Below, one piece after another: positions 1-10,700 of a stretch of 23,939 bases of DNA. Origin of the DNA: a virus. The notes below the pieces were generated by a model that was given only the letters and a program-made list of their open reading frames with translations, was not told where the DNA came from and did no database searches. The translations under genes were made by a program, and so were the position numbers. Where the stretch lies: IMG/VR virus record IMGVR_UViG_3300009024_000067, positions 1 through 23,939 of that record, one strand, 5' to 3'. The first letter of the stretch is position 1, and each line of letters begins with the position of its first letter.

Positions 1-615
1 AGAACATCTATACATCCAAGAACAATGAGAAGGCATTACTATTCTAGCTGGGACAGCTGACCCCTGAAGCTCCAGAGAAGAAACAAGCTCAAAAGTAATG
101 ACGTTTTTGTTTTCTACCGTCTTCTTGTTTACGAAAAATATATCGTCAGGAAAGTGTGAATTTGGATCGGATTCCCCAAAAGGATTCTTCCCAGATTCGT
201 TTAAATTTCTGTTTTGAAAGTTTTCATCATCAAGAAATTTAACAAAAGTTCTTTTTCTAGTTATTTTGCAATTAGCAAAATCCTTATTTGATCTTACGAT
301 TTTGGACAAAAGCCCCTCGGGATTAGCTATTGATATTGTTGGCCTCGGAAGCCTTCCGTCAGACTGGCTTTCGAAGCCCTCCATCTTTACAGGCAAAGGT
401 TGGTAAGCGTTACCCTGCCAATAAACAGGGTTGCTTGAATTTTTCATTGGGGAAAATCTATATACAGGATCTGCACCTAGATTAACTCCGTATAAATCCT
501 TAAGCATTTCAAAGTTTGATTGAAGATTACTAAAATCGATTTCGTACATATCCACGACCGAATCGGGAGTGATTGAAACCAATTGTTTATTAAAGTTTGA
601 TTCTGATTTTGCCAT
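1..615 (-). CDS. L: Minor tail protein L (tail tip), 3' end cut by window edge
   Basis: Tail-tip protein of the lambda gpL family, which sits between the M ring and the host-binding tip. The 205 visible residues start at the ATG complementary to 613-615, two bases after the stop of the M-like gene. They follow lambda gpL in order: an early EID segment (residues 25-27), PVYWQGNAYQPLPV followed by GFE (about 63-81), RPTISIANPEG (about 91-101), RKRTFVKFLDDENF (about 119-132) and near the cut end PARIVMPSHCSWMYRC. That last segment matches the lambda CTWTYRGDEC region, which supplies two of the four cysteines binding an iron-sulfur cluster in gpL; the remaining cysteines would lie outside the window. 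Gene order H-M-L is as in lambda. No Shine-Dalgarno is visible. The family call is firm; cluster binding is inferred from the family. Confidence 0.92.
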   Translation of the reverse strand, partial: MAKSESNFNKQLVSITPDSVVDMYEIDFSNLQSNFEMLKDLYGVNLGADPVYRFSPMKNSSNPVYWQGNAYQPLPVKMEGFESQSDGRLPRPTISIANPEGLLSKIVRSNKDFANCKITRKRTFVKFLDDENFQNRNLNESGKNPFGESDPNSHFPDDIFFVNKKTVENKNVITFELVSSLELQGSAVPARIVMPSHCSWMYRCS

Positions 616-617
616 AA

Positions 618-2906
618 TTATTTTTCTGCTGCGACGAATATTTTTAATTCGCCTTTTTGGAGATGGCTTGACGCAGAGCTTCTTATATATAGATCTCCAA
701 AATAGTATTTATTCACAAGCTCCACAAGAATAATGTCTGAATTATTGTCCACTATTTCATTTGTGAATTCATCAATCAATTCGACATTCACGTCTGAATT
801 GTTAATTCCGAAAAACTCAATATCAATATAACCCTCCTCTCCCGCCTCAATTATTGTTTTTTGATTATTGATAAAGAAATTTTCAATTGCGAATTTGTCA
901 CACTCTCTGTATGCAGTATTAAACGGCTCGCTTACTCCGGATTTTATTTGTCCCCTATTATTTTGAAAAAAAGTATTTGGAACTGAATTAACGATTTCGG
1001 ACTTATAGTTCCCGAAAGAGCCCGTAACCACAGTAAACATCTGCCCGCCATCGCTAACGCCAGGAGTATAAGACTTGCTTAGCTTTATTGTTTTACCGTT
1101 GAGTCCAAAAGGAAACCCTGCAGACGGAAGGTCGTATATGTAATCTTCTTTATCAAGACCTTCGCCAATAAAAGGAACGTTTGCGCCTCCGCCCTGACCT
1201 ATAATAGAAAAACTCCCAAGATCTCTCTCTATGGCTTCTGCGCTAATCAACGTTAAAGGCTTATCTCCGATATTCATTAGTTTAACCCTCGCCTTACCTT
1301 TCTCTCCGGGAATTATTTGCTCTCCCTGGTCTTTGATTGAAAACGATATCGGAGATGTGAATATTAATTCTGCTTCTGCCAATTCTGGGGGCGTATCTAA
1401 ATTAGTGAAATCTTGCTCATCTATATTAAACGGAAATTGCTCGAATCGAGCGGATACGCTATGATTATTCTTGTAATTATAAGTGTGACTCCACTCTTGG
1501 CACACAAAGTTTTGTTTTCTATTATATGGAGCGGGAGGGGTAAAGTTAAAAGGCTTGTGCCCCAGTCTCTGCTCAAGAAAATGAAGTATAGCATAAGCTT
1601 CTTCGTCGTCTCTGTTATTGAATTGCAAGTCCAAACTTAAAAGACTTTCATTTATGCCGTCATTATAAATCTGAAGATACCCCCCTAATTCTATTTCGCT
1701 CATTCTTGGCTTTTGGTCAACGTTTAGCCCTAGAGATGGCTTCCAAAAGAAATCGCGAGTCCAATAACCTGTGTGTAAATCTTTCTTGTAATTAAGTCGG
1801 CCATTAAACCCTGTGGTTATCTCGGCGGGAACTTTATTGCTGGTGCTTGAATCGCTGTGCCAATAATAATATGAATGATTGCCAGTGTAAAAAGCTACAT
1901 CATTTCTTTCGTAAACCATTGTCGGATCAAACGCCTCAGCTTTCCTTATAAACAACTGCTCAGATTTCCTCAACGAAGAAGTGTCCAAGTTTCTAAGCTT
2001 TAAGCTTACATTGTTGCTGTTTTCAAAACTTAAAGCGTGATTAAATTCGGAGCAATAAAAAGTCTTGGCTTCATTTTCTGTTGACCGATAAGGGTTAAAC
2101 ATCGCGTTTCCGTCCCATCGAAACCCTGATATTCCTTGTTTGTATTTGAGATTAGGAGAAGAGGCGTCAACCTCTAATTGCCCCAAATGGTTTTCTACAA
2201 AATGTATTATAGAATTAGCTTCTTTATTTGTTCTGTTATCGAATTTTAAATTAACTTCAAACGTTAATGCGTTTATTCCTTTTGGCTGCAGGATGTAGTA
2301 GCCATTTCCATATTCATGCTTTATATTGTTCGCTTTAAAATTAACTGTCGATCCATAATCTGCGTCGTAAAAAAACTTATTGCTTGTCCACAAATCTGGA
2401 TTAGATTCAGGGTACGCATTGATTGTTGAGATTGTTAGAACATTAGCGGAGGAAGGTTCGTAATTTTCTATAAAACTAGTTTCGGATGTCCCCTTTATTT
2501 TTATTGCTGCACCAGTTAAGCCTTGAACAGTGGTGCTTGTGTAATTTTTTTGTATATTTAATATAGAATAAGTTCCATCGCTAGATCCAGTAGATCCAGC
2601 TATATTTATTATGTTTCCAGGTTTAAATGTTGCGTTTAGATCGTCGGGCCTATTAAACTCATCAATAATATAATGAGAATTAGCTGCGACCTCATGAGGA
2701 AGTAATGTAAATCTTTGATCGTCTGAGACAGAGACTCCGCCACCGAAAACCATATTTTGCTTTGCATAATAATATAATCCATCGCCTGTGGCATAAACAA
2801 AATCAAACTGTTCGTAATTTTGTCCTGTTTGAAAAACTCCGCTATAATTAACGAGGTTTCCCATTCTTCCTTCAGAAACATCTGAGCCTGGAGCGGATAT
2901 TGTCAT
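618..2906 (-). CDS. M: Minor tail protein M-like, two M domains plus Ig-like C-terminal part
   Basis: A 762-residue tail-tip protein. Lambda gpM is only about 109 residues; here two gpM-like domains occur, at about 173-310 and 384-497. The second is the clearer: FFWKPSLGLN, then IELGGYLQIYNDGIN, a LDLQFNNRDDEEAYAILHFL segment, FNFTPPAPYNRKQNFVCQEWSHTY and a final SARFEQFP, which parallels gpM from its WKV start to its FEQ end. The first copy keeps the same skeleton (YGNGYYILQPKGIN, LKFDNRTNKEANSIIHFVENHLG, KTFYCSEFNHALSFEN). Short Tyr/Gly-rich segments precede each copy (about 21-52 and 330-352). Residues after about 510 look like beta-sandwich domains (NIGDKPLTLISAE). It starts two bases after the 305-residue gene and is followed two bases later by L. 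A hexameric ring under the tube is the known role of gpM; the extra domains may be peripheral decorations. Confidence 0.82.
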   Translation of the reverse strand: MTISAPGSDVSEGRMGNLVNYSGVFQTGQNYEQFDFVYATGDGLYYYAKQNMVFGGGVSVSDDQRFTLLPHEVAANSHYIIDEFNRPDDLNATFKPGNIINIAGSTGSSDGTYSILNIQKNYTSTTVQGLTGAAIKIKGTSETSFIENYEPSSANVLTISTINAYPESNPDLWTSNKFFYDADYGSTVNFKANNIKHEYGNGYYILQPKGINALTFEVNLKFDNRTNKEANSIIHFVENHLGQLEVDASSPNLKYKQGISGFRWDGNAMFNPYRSTENEAKTFYCSEFNHALSFENSNNVSLKLRNLDTSSLRKSEQLFIRKAEAFDPTMVYERNDVAFYTGNHSYYYWHSDSSTSNKVPAEITTGFNGRLNYKKDLHTGYWTRDFFWKPSLGLNVDQKPRMSEIELGGYLQIYNDGINESLLSLDLQFNNRDDEEAYAILHFLEQRLGHKPFNFTPPAPYNRKQNFVCQEWSHTYNYKNNHSVSARFEQFPFNIDEQDFTNLDTPPELAEAELIFTSPISFSIKDQGEQIIPGEKGKARVKLMNIGDKPLTLISAEAIERDLGSFSIIGQGGGANVPFIGEGLDKEDYIYDLPSAGFPFGLNGKTIKLSKSYTPGVSDGGQMFTVVTGSFGNYKSEIVNSVPNTFFQNNRGQIKSGVSEPFNTAYRECDKFAIENFFINNQKTIIEAGEEGYIDIEFFGINNSDVNVELIDEFTNEIVDNNSDIILVELVNKYYFGDLYIRSSASSHLQKGELKIFVAAEK

Positions 2907-2908
2907 GA

Positions 2909-3826
2909 TTATTTAATTATCTGCTTTACAGATATTGAACCCATTGCATGCGAACTTTCTGATATTGATATTGATTGGCTATGTATTTTTCCAGAGCAAG
3001 AGAAATTGGCTATCTTTTCTCCCTGCAGGCTGTATAAAAAAGCTTGTATAGTAGAGTCGTTTAAACCTTCAGGGGTTGTTCCTGATTGGTAATTTCCGTC
3101 TGGATTTAAATTTCTTACTATATCGTTGGATTCTATATTCATCTCCGCTTCAATATTCTCAATTGATACGCGAGTAGGAACCACTCCATTCGCGGTTGTA
3201 TTAATAGAGGTATGTTCGCCGTCTTTTATATGATTATGTACCTTCCTTCCCACTATTATATTATAATTTAATTTAGATACCTCAAATTGTTTTTTATTTG
3301 CAGTGTCCATATTTGTATTACTTGCCTTGACTTCTCCAAATGATTTCAAGCCATGGGCCGGATCAATACTTAATTCTTGAAACCTTCTATCTGCTGTTTT
3401 TAATATAGTACCATATATATCATAACTTGCATTAGCTTGTATAACTTGAAAAGGAGAAATACTAAAACTAAAATTATTTAAATACATATTATCAAATAGA
3501 TAACGACCTACTATATTTCCATCAATAGGATCTTCACTCATACCATCTTTTATTTCAAATAATCTATCAATAGAATTAATAGTATTATTTTGTTTAAAAA
3601 ATTCAGCAGTAATTACAAAAGAAATATCGAGCTTGCCGCGAAGACCTGCGGTGGCTGCAAAATTAACGAATTCGGTTTTTGCTCCGACTATCGATAGATC
3701 AAGATCTCCATATACTCTTTCTGGCTCGAGAGTTGGAGTTATTGATAAATTGGCAGACTGAACCATTAGATCTTTGCCTCCCAAAGAAATCTTACCATCT
3801 TCAAATCTTAAAAAAGGCTTGCTCAT
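2909..3826 (-). CDS. Tail-tube-like structural protein (tip-proximal paralog, 305 aa)
   Basis: I do not recognise an exact family, but it aligns by eye with the three other tube-like proteins in this window. Shared pieces are an N-terminal beta region, then a YLNNFSFSISPFQVIQANASY segment at the position where the tube protein has GYVSNYSIEASVGSMPTANV, and a C-terminal strand series ending in a repeated Ser-rich strand. The VG of the other three is PF here, so it is the most diverged member. Its ATG overlaps the TGA of the upstream gene (ATGA), so translation is probably coupled. It lies between tape measure and M, where lambda has no gene, which suggests an additional ring or collar between tube and tip. 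The protein is beta-rich with no signal peptide or membrane segment. Confidence 0.55.
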   Translation of the reverse strand: MSKPFLRFEDGKISLGGKDLMVQSANLSITPTLEPERVYGDLDLSIVGAKTEFVNFAATAGLRGKLDISFVITAEFFKQNNTINSIDRLFEIKDGMSEDPIDGNIVGRYLFDNMYLNNFSFSISPFQVIQANASYDIYGTILKTADRRFQELSIDPAHGLKSFGEVKASNTNMDTANKKQFEVSKLNYNIIVGRKVHNHIKDGEHTSINTTANGVVPTRVSIENIEAEMNIESNDIVRNLNPDGNYQSGTTPEGLNDSTIQAFLYSLQGEKIANFSCSGKIHSQSISISESSHAMGSISVKQIIK

Positions 3827-4704
3827 ATTACTGGATTATGAAGGGTCTCATATGATTTATAAGTTAAAGATATACTCATTTCTCCTTCGACCGATGATGT
3901 TATAGATTCGCTTATTAATCTAGCCTTAACGCCAGTAAAAGAATTAATAACTTCTTTTGTTTTAGAATCTTTTATTTGAATAACGACATCGCTTTCTGGA
4001 GCTGCTCTGAGGCGATCCTTGGTTTGTCTTACTTCGTATTCATTTACAATCATTGTGAAATTGATATCTGTTTCGATTGGATAAATTGTATCGATTTGTA
4101 TTGGATCATGATTTTCATAAGTGGTCTTGCTGTCGGCATACCATTCGGCCTCGGTGCCTTTTGGGATTGCATACATTGGCTGCAAATTTAAAGCTCTACT
4201 AAAGCTGAAATCTGTTACTGCATCTGTTGAAAAATCGCTTACGTTTATTGAAATGCTCGCTTGGTCAGTGAATTGTATGGCGGGATGAGGTTTGGTAGCT
4301 TCTTGAATTAATATTCCGCTTCCTAGATCTCCAAATACAGTGATATCAGTTTCAATGTCAGGAAGATCGCCTACTGTGCAGTTGACTGCATAACGAGTAA
4401 TTCTTCCTTTTGTGAACCCAAAACCCTTTGTGTTATTGTCATACAAAATTGACCCACTTATTTCATTTTCGTCGTAGGCATACTGTCCAACTACATTCAG
4501 GTCCAGTATAGGATCCCTGCTTACCATCTTTCTTGAAATCGAAAAATTACCCTCAAGAGGTCCGTTAACAAAAGCGTCTATAAATCCTACACCAGCAACT
4601 TTTATTGGTTTTTCTGTTATTCCGTAACTTCCATTAACATTTACTACTCCAGAAAGAGCGGTATTGTTTACAACTATAGTTTGTTCATAATTTGAGAAAG
4701 TCAT
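3823..4704 (-). CDS. Tail-tube-like structural protein (tip-proximal paralog, 293 aa)
   Basis: Beta-rich protein directly after the tape measure gene, starting two bases beyond its stop. It carries the tube signature seen in the main tube protein: a FSISRKMVSRDPILDLNVVG strand pair, then GRITRYAVNCTVGDLPDIET, which lines up with GYVSNYSIEASVGSMPTANV of the 459-residue protein and FLKTYEYSASVGQLPVCSV of the 372-residue protein. The C-terminal half has an arginine-rich strand, a VVIQIKDSKTKEVINSFTGVKARLISESITSS segment and a last strand ending SLTYKSYE, matching the closing strands of the paralogs. A distal tail or tube-tip adaptor ring is the most likely role from position; this is inference. 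The gene pair 293/305 looks like an old tandem duplication followed by strong divergence. Confidence 0.58.
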   Translation of the reverse strand: MTFSNYEQTIVVNNTALSGVVNVNGSYGITEKPIKVAGVGFIDAFVNGPLEGNFSISRKMVSRDPILDLNVVGQYAYDENEISGSILYDNNTKGFGFTKGRITRYAVNCTVGDLPDIETDITVFGDLGSGILIQEATKPHPAIQFTDQASISINVSDFSTDAVTDFSFSRALNLQPMYAIPKGTEAEWYADSKTTYENHDPIQIDTIYPIETDINFTMIVNEYEVRQTKDRLRAAPESDVVIQIKDSKTKEVINSFTGVKARLISESITSSVEGEMSISLTYKSYETLHNPVI

Positions 4705-4706
4705 GA

Positions 4707-7700
4707 TCAGTCACTCAACAAGCCTCCTGGTCGCTTTTCGTCCATTATTACAGAAATAACTTGCTGCTTTACCTTTTCTGCTAGCTGTGAGCTTTTTTCT
4801 TGGTCCGCCGATGAATCTTTTGGGTTAGCTCCTCCTTCATCGTTCTTTTTCTCTGATTTCCCACTTCCCTTGTCCATATTAACTGTTATGTTAATATTAT
4901 TTGTATTTCCTCCAGAAGTTCCAGTTTCTGAGCTTTCTGTTAAGGGGGTTACTGCTCCGCCATCATTAAATTTTCCTGCGTTGATTCGGTCAAGCATTGG
5001 CCTTCCAAGTTGACGAGCGCTACTTGCACGAATTACATATTCTCCTTCGCTGAGCATTGCGGGAATTTGATCGATACCAGACTTGCCAGCTATGTGGCCG
5101 CCGTTGGCATAACCATTTATTTTTCCTCCTCTATAAGAGGTTCTGTATTCCGAGGAGAAGTCCTCTGCCAGCAGAGAACCGTAATCGTAACTATTTGATC
5201 CGAATTGTCTATCGTTTAGGCTTGACCCTTTACCAAAAACCTTAAAAGGATTAAAGCTTCTTGTGTTTTGTACGTTATCATATCCGGTAGCATCAACGCC
5301 ACGCCTAAGGCTTACTTGCTCACCAAAAGAATTAGTCGCAGATCTCACACCTGCTGGAGTATCATTGGTGTAGCCATCTGCTCTTGCATCAGCAGTTAGC
5401 CCCCCACCTTCAATAGCTGCACTTGCAAGAGATCCAATCCCAACGCTTAAAGCGGTACCTACGATCATTTGCATTAAAGCTCTTTTTTTGGCTTTTTTCT
5501 CGGCTTCTTTTCTCATTCTTTCTTGAATAATACCTTTTGTATATTGAGTATCCTCTTGAAGCCCTAAGTTTCCAGATTGTCCGCTATAGAAAAATCCAGA
5601 CATTGCTTGGGTTTGATATCTTCTTCCTGTGTTGTAACCTTCTCCTCCTCCAAAATTTGCAGCGAGAGCGGATCCTGGCTGAGCCTCGTCCGGTTTTCCT
5701 CCATTTGAATAACCTGGAAGCTTTCCTCCCGCATTAAGGCGATGCATGAATCCGCCACCGTATTTTTTCACAGCGTCGCGACCCATTACATATTCACCAT
5801 TAGTAACCATTGCAGGAACTCCGCCTCCTTTAGAATATTTTCTTACTCCTCCTCCGCTAGAAAACGGTAAAGCTCCAACGATTGCATCGGCAGCTTTGCC
5901 AAGATAAGCTTTTTGGATTGCTCCAAGAAAATTCATTGCAATATTATTCATAACATCGCTCAAGTCATCGGCTTTATTTATTGCTGCTTGCATTCCATCA
6001 ACAAGGCCGTCTCTAAATTGATGTGTTAATTCGTCTCCGAGTGTATACTCCATCATAGCGGCGTTCTTTGCTATATCTATTTTAGCATCCCTAGCTCCCT
6101 CCCCAAAAGCGCCTGGGCCGGTTTTTCTGCGGTATTCATCCTCTCTTATTTTCTGCAATTTTTTTTCTTTTTCTATTCTCTCTTTAGTAGCGAACAGTTG
6201 TTCTTGAAGTTTTTCAATAATGTCGTCCTCTTGTTTGGATGTTTGAGCTTTTGCATCGGTAATTGATTGTTGCAGGTCTTTTAACTCTTGCAACGCCTGA
6301 AGTTCTTCTCCTTGTGGTTTTTTAAAAAGTAACTCATTAATGTAATTCTCTCCGCCCTTATCCTCAAATTCCTTACTCATAGAGTCAATAGCCGCTGAAG
6401 ACATACCTTTTAATTTTGATGGGTCAGCCGCAATTTCCAATCTTTGCTCTTTAGTTAAACCTTTATCAGTTGCCAGTTTTTGCATTTCTGAAACTGCGCT
6501 TTTTGTATATGATTCACGAATACCTTGCTGTCTTTCCTTGACTAATCTTCCCTGTTCTGCGAAAGTTGCATCTTGAGTTTGAGGCCTGGCTCCAAATCTA
6601 GCAGCGGTAATTTCAGAAGCTATTGCCCTGGATTGAGCAGCATTATCTAACCCACGGATGTAAGCTTGCATCTCTCTATTAACATCGACCATTAGGTCTT
6701 TTTGTTTGGCGATCTTACTGTTGAGGTTTTTTTGAGCCTCGCTCTGGTCGTCAGAAAGAGTTTGTTGCCGTTTCAATTTATCCAATGAATTGTCATATAA
6801 TAAATTTCTATTTTCTATTATTTTGTTTGCCGCATCTCCTTTTATATTAAGGTTGTCTAAAATTATCAATAATTCTTTAGCGTCCATTGCTGCCAATTTA
6901 TTAGTCAAATCTACAGTCTTAACTTGTCCGACGCTTGCGTATTGTTTGCCTTTGCCGATTTCATCTTTAAATAGCTCCTGTTTTAAAGCTTGCTTCAGGT
7001 TTCGGTCTTTGCCGATATCCGAAAGGATCCCTGCCTTTTTGGCGTCTACAGCAGCCTGGGCGCCTAACTCATAAGCCTGACTAGCTTTTAATAAACTTTT
7101 ATTATACTGAATTCTAACTTTTTGTTCCTCGCTTATCAAACCGCCGAGAATCTTTTCTTGAGAATTTAATAAGTTAGATTGTTCTAGATATTTTGATTTT
7201 ATATCGACCTGGGCCCCATAAGCGGCTTGTTGAGCAGTAATCATAGCCTTCTGAATATCAAGCTGAAGAATTAAGGCTTCGACTTGCGCTGCTTTTTTAT
7301 TATTATATTCACTTTGTATTCTTTCGGATTGCTTATTAAGTGCGGCCTTAATAGCTTCCTCGGACAAAATTTGCTTGCCGATTTTGCCGCCAACATCAAC
7401 TTCTTTACCCTTCAAGAGATTAGCGTATTGAACTTTATCCAAGTAGCCTGTACCCCCTTTCTTTTCGCCAAAATCGTAAGCAAAACTTGACCTTTTTTCG
7501 TTCTCCATTAGATAGTCGATGATTTCCCCTCTAGAATCTTTTTGCGATTGACGCATGCGATCCCGCTTCTCGAAAAGCTGTTCGCTCATGGGGGCGTCTT
7601 GATCTTGGCTCATCCCCATAAAATCTTTAGATTGTTTTTGATATTGATAGGATTTTCTCAATGTCATTAAAATAGTATTTTTTCTTTCCCCTTTGGTTAA

Positions 7701-10700
7701 TTCGTTTTCTGGTTTAGATAATAAGTCGTAGTTGACGGGGTATCGCTTTGTTGAGGCCTTCACCTGCTTTGCAATCGCGGCCTCATCGACGTAAGATTTG
7801 TTTGTCTTAAAGATCTTCGCCAATTTTTCAAGACTCTCTGGCAGCTCAATCTTTTTTGTTGATCCTTTTATACCGTCAATAACCGAGCTATCTCCAGTCA
7901 ACCCAAGGTTTTTAACAGCTTGCTCCGTTATCCCCGCCGAAGATAATGTTTGGTTTAATTCTTCCCCTTGAATTATTTGAGATATAGCGTTCGACGCAGA
8001 CTGTGTTTGGTTTTTTATTTCTTGTTGCGTTTTCGCTTGTAAAGCTTTTGTATTTGCTTCATTTGCATCCGTCCAACCTTTAATCCCTCCAACTAGCCCG
8101 CCAATACCTATAACTAATGGAGCTGCGGGCCCAAACATTGGGGCAATCATGCTTGCCATCATAGCTCCGGAAGCGGCACCGTTTAAGACTCCGCCTGCAG
8201 CGTACATGCCTTGATTCCCCCCTTCGGCACCCATTCCTCCGCTCTGCAAGAACCCTGCGGCCATCGGCGCGCCCATCATCATCATCATGCCTTTATTGCC
8301 AGAGAAAGAGTTTCCGAGAGCTTGACTAAATCTACCCATCTTGCCCCCGACGCCAGGTGCAGGAGAGTTTAGGAGGGCAGTCTTTTTTTGCGTAGCTTTA
8401 TTTAAATTTTTGGTGGTGTCTCTTATTTTTCTCTCAACAGCGGCGTGCTCTCTAGTTCCTTGAGTGAGCGTGGTTAGCTCTTGTCTGTGTGTCTCGATCG
8501 CTTTTGTTCTTGATTTGATTCTATCGGTCTCTCTTTTTATTGCATTAGTGCGTTCTGTCGTAGCCTTTTTCCAGTTTTTTCCAAAACCACTTTCGCCGAT
8601 AGCAGTTTTTGCTTTCTCTATTGGATTAAAATAATTCGGAACATATCCATTAGCAGCGCCAATCACATCGCGCAGACCATTTGGTTCGTCGTGTGTATTG
8701 GTTACGCCTAAACCAATTGGATTACTTTTGCCCATAAGGGCTGGGTGAGAGCCAACACGAATTTGAGAAACTGGAACGCCAGCAGCTTTTTCGCGGCCTA
8801 TCGCATCAGATAGTGGATCGGCGAAGTTGGGAATGTGGCCGTAAGCTTTAAACTCGTTTAAAATCTTCATTGGAAGCTTGCCGCTTGAACCCGCCGCTGC
8901 GCTTTTATGAAGTTTTGCCTCTATGTACCTCAATTTATCGTCGCCAATAAATTTTGCAACATTCTTAGCATCTTCGCCGATAAAGTCGAAAGGGGCCTGT
9001 GAATCGGAAACTTTCTTATTGCTTAAAGACCCTCGAACTGCGGCTTCAAGAATTCCGCCCAGCATAGAGCCATCCATGTGAGTTTTTAAAACTCCAGTGC
9101 CGGCCTTTCCAATCTTTCCACCAAACATATCAACCCCAACCTCATGAGAAAATCTATCAAAACCCTGCCCGACATGTTTATAAAGTTTTTTTTCTAAAGT
9201 TGATTTCCCTAATATCTGCTCTATTTGACTAGCGTCGCCATCACTAACTTCATAAACAGGTTTTGTTTTCAAGGTTGCGGAAACGAGCGGAGAATAAGCG
9301 CCCTTCTTGCTTAGCTGCTTTACGAGGCTCGGCTTTAACTTTTTATTTAAAGCTATCTTTGCTGGAGCAGATAACGAGGAGTATTTTTGCTTATATTCCT
9401 TTGGCCCAGCCGAATCCCCAGGGCCAAAACCTAAAAGAACCCCCATTTGACTTGTCTCGGGAAACAAATTGTTTAAATTTATTTTCTTTATGTCGCTAGT
9501 ATTAGAAGTAGTTCTTTTATTCCCCGTACTTTTTCTATTGTAAGTTCTCGCATAATTAGGAACATATCCTCCCGCCGCATACGGATCAAATCCATGAACA
9601 TCCCCAAATGCTTGCTGATAGTTTTTTCCAGCCTTGCTTGAATGAGGAGGCATAATTGCAGGTTGGCTCATGCCTTTGAAATTCTTTACTTTTTCTGCGC
9701 TGTTGTATATAACCGAACCTTCGCCAGGCATATTCATCGAACGAATTGTTCCGGCCGCATATCCTCCTCGCGCAGCTTGCTCGCGTTCTGGATCTGCAAA
9801 ATTTGGAATGTGTCCGCCCGCTCTTCCCTTTCGAGGAGCAAGATTTGCATTGTACCCTCTTGCATACAAACCGCCGGCAACACTTTTTGATACAGAATTT
9901 AACATATTAGCTTCTATAACTTGCGCCTTCAAAAGGCTAAGGATTATTTTTTCTTTTTCTGTTCTAGAAATATCAGTTCGCAACATTTCCTTGCTGATTG
10001 CTGCGTTTTGCCCAAACAAAGTAACAAGAGAAGTTTGTATTGCCTTTTGCTTGTGAGCTTCGCTTGTTACCCCAATCAAAGATTTTAAACTTTGATTTGC
10101 ATAAACCAAAGCTTTTGCAAACAACTTGATAAATACGGCAGAAATAATAACCAAACCCGGACCGGTTATTATGTTACCCAAGCCCTTTAAAAAACCTTGA
10201 GCGAAATCGCTACCAGTGGATTCTCCACCACCAAGCATTTCATTTGCTCCTTCAGCCAATCCCTTGAATACATTCAAAACTTTTTCCATTCCTGGGGCAA
10301 GCATAATTTCTCCAATCTGTGCGCTTAATTCTTTTAAAGCTAGTCCGGTTTCTGTGGCCATTGCAGACATGGTCTGCCTTAATTGATCGTTTTTATCTAT
10401 AGCTTCCGTTGTTGCTCCTGCAGAAATTTGTGTGGCATTTGCAAGTATACCGTTTTGCTTCGCAGCGTCACTCAGCACAGCTTTTAATATGTTGATTTGA
10501 AAAACTCCACCAACCGTCTGAGCTATTTGCGCTTTTTGAGATTCTGTTAGATGATCAAAAGTGTTAGCGAGATCAGTTAAAATTCTTCTTGCGCCAATCG
10601 TATTGCCTTCTAAATCTCTTACAGCGATACCTAAATTCTCTAATTGATTAAGAGTGTCCGACCTTCCGATCCGAGTAAATATTGTTTTAAAAGAATTACC

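Noticed and set aside
1231-1640. Overlapping plus-strand ORFs antisense to the M-like gene
   Set aside because: Both are short, overlap each other, and lie inside a gene with clear domain matches.
9670-10056. 128-codon ORF on the plus strand within the tape measure gene
   Set aside because: Antisense shadow of a strongly supported gene; no initiation signal, composition mirrors the sense codons.
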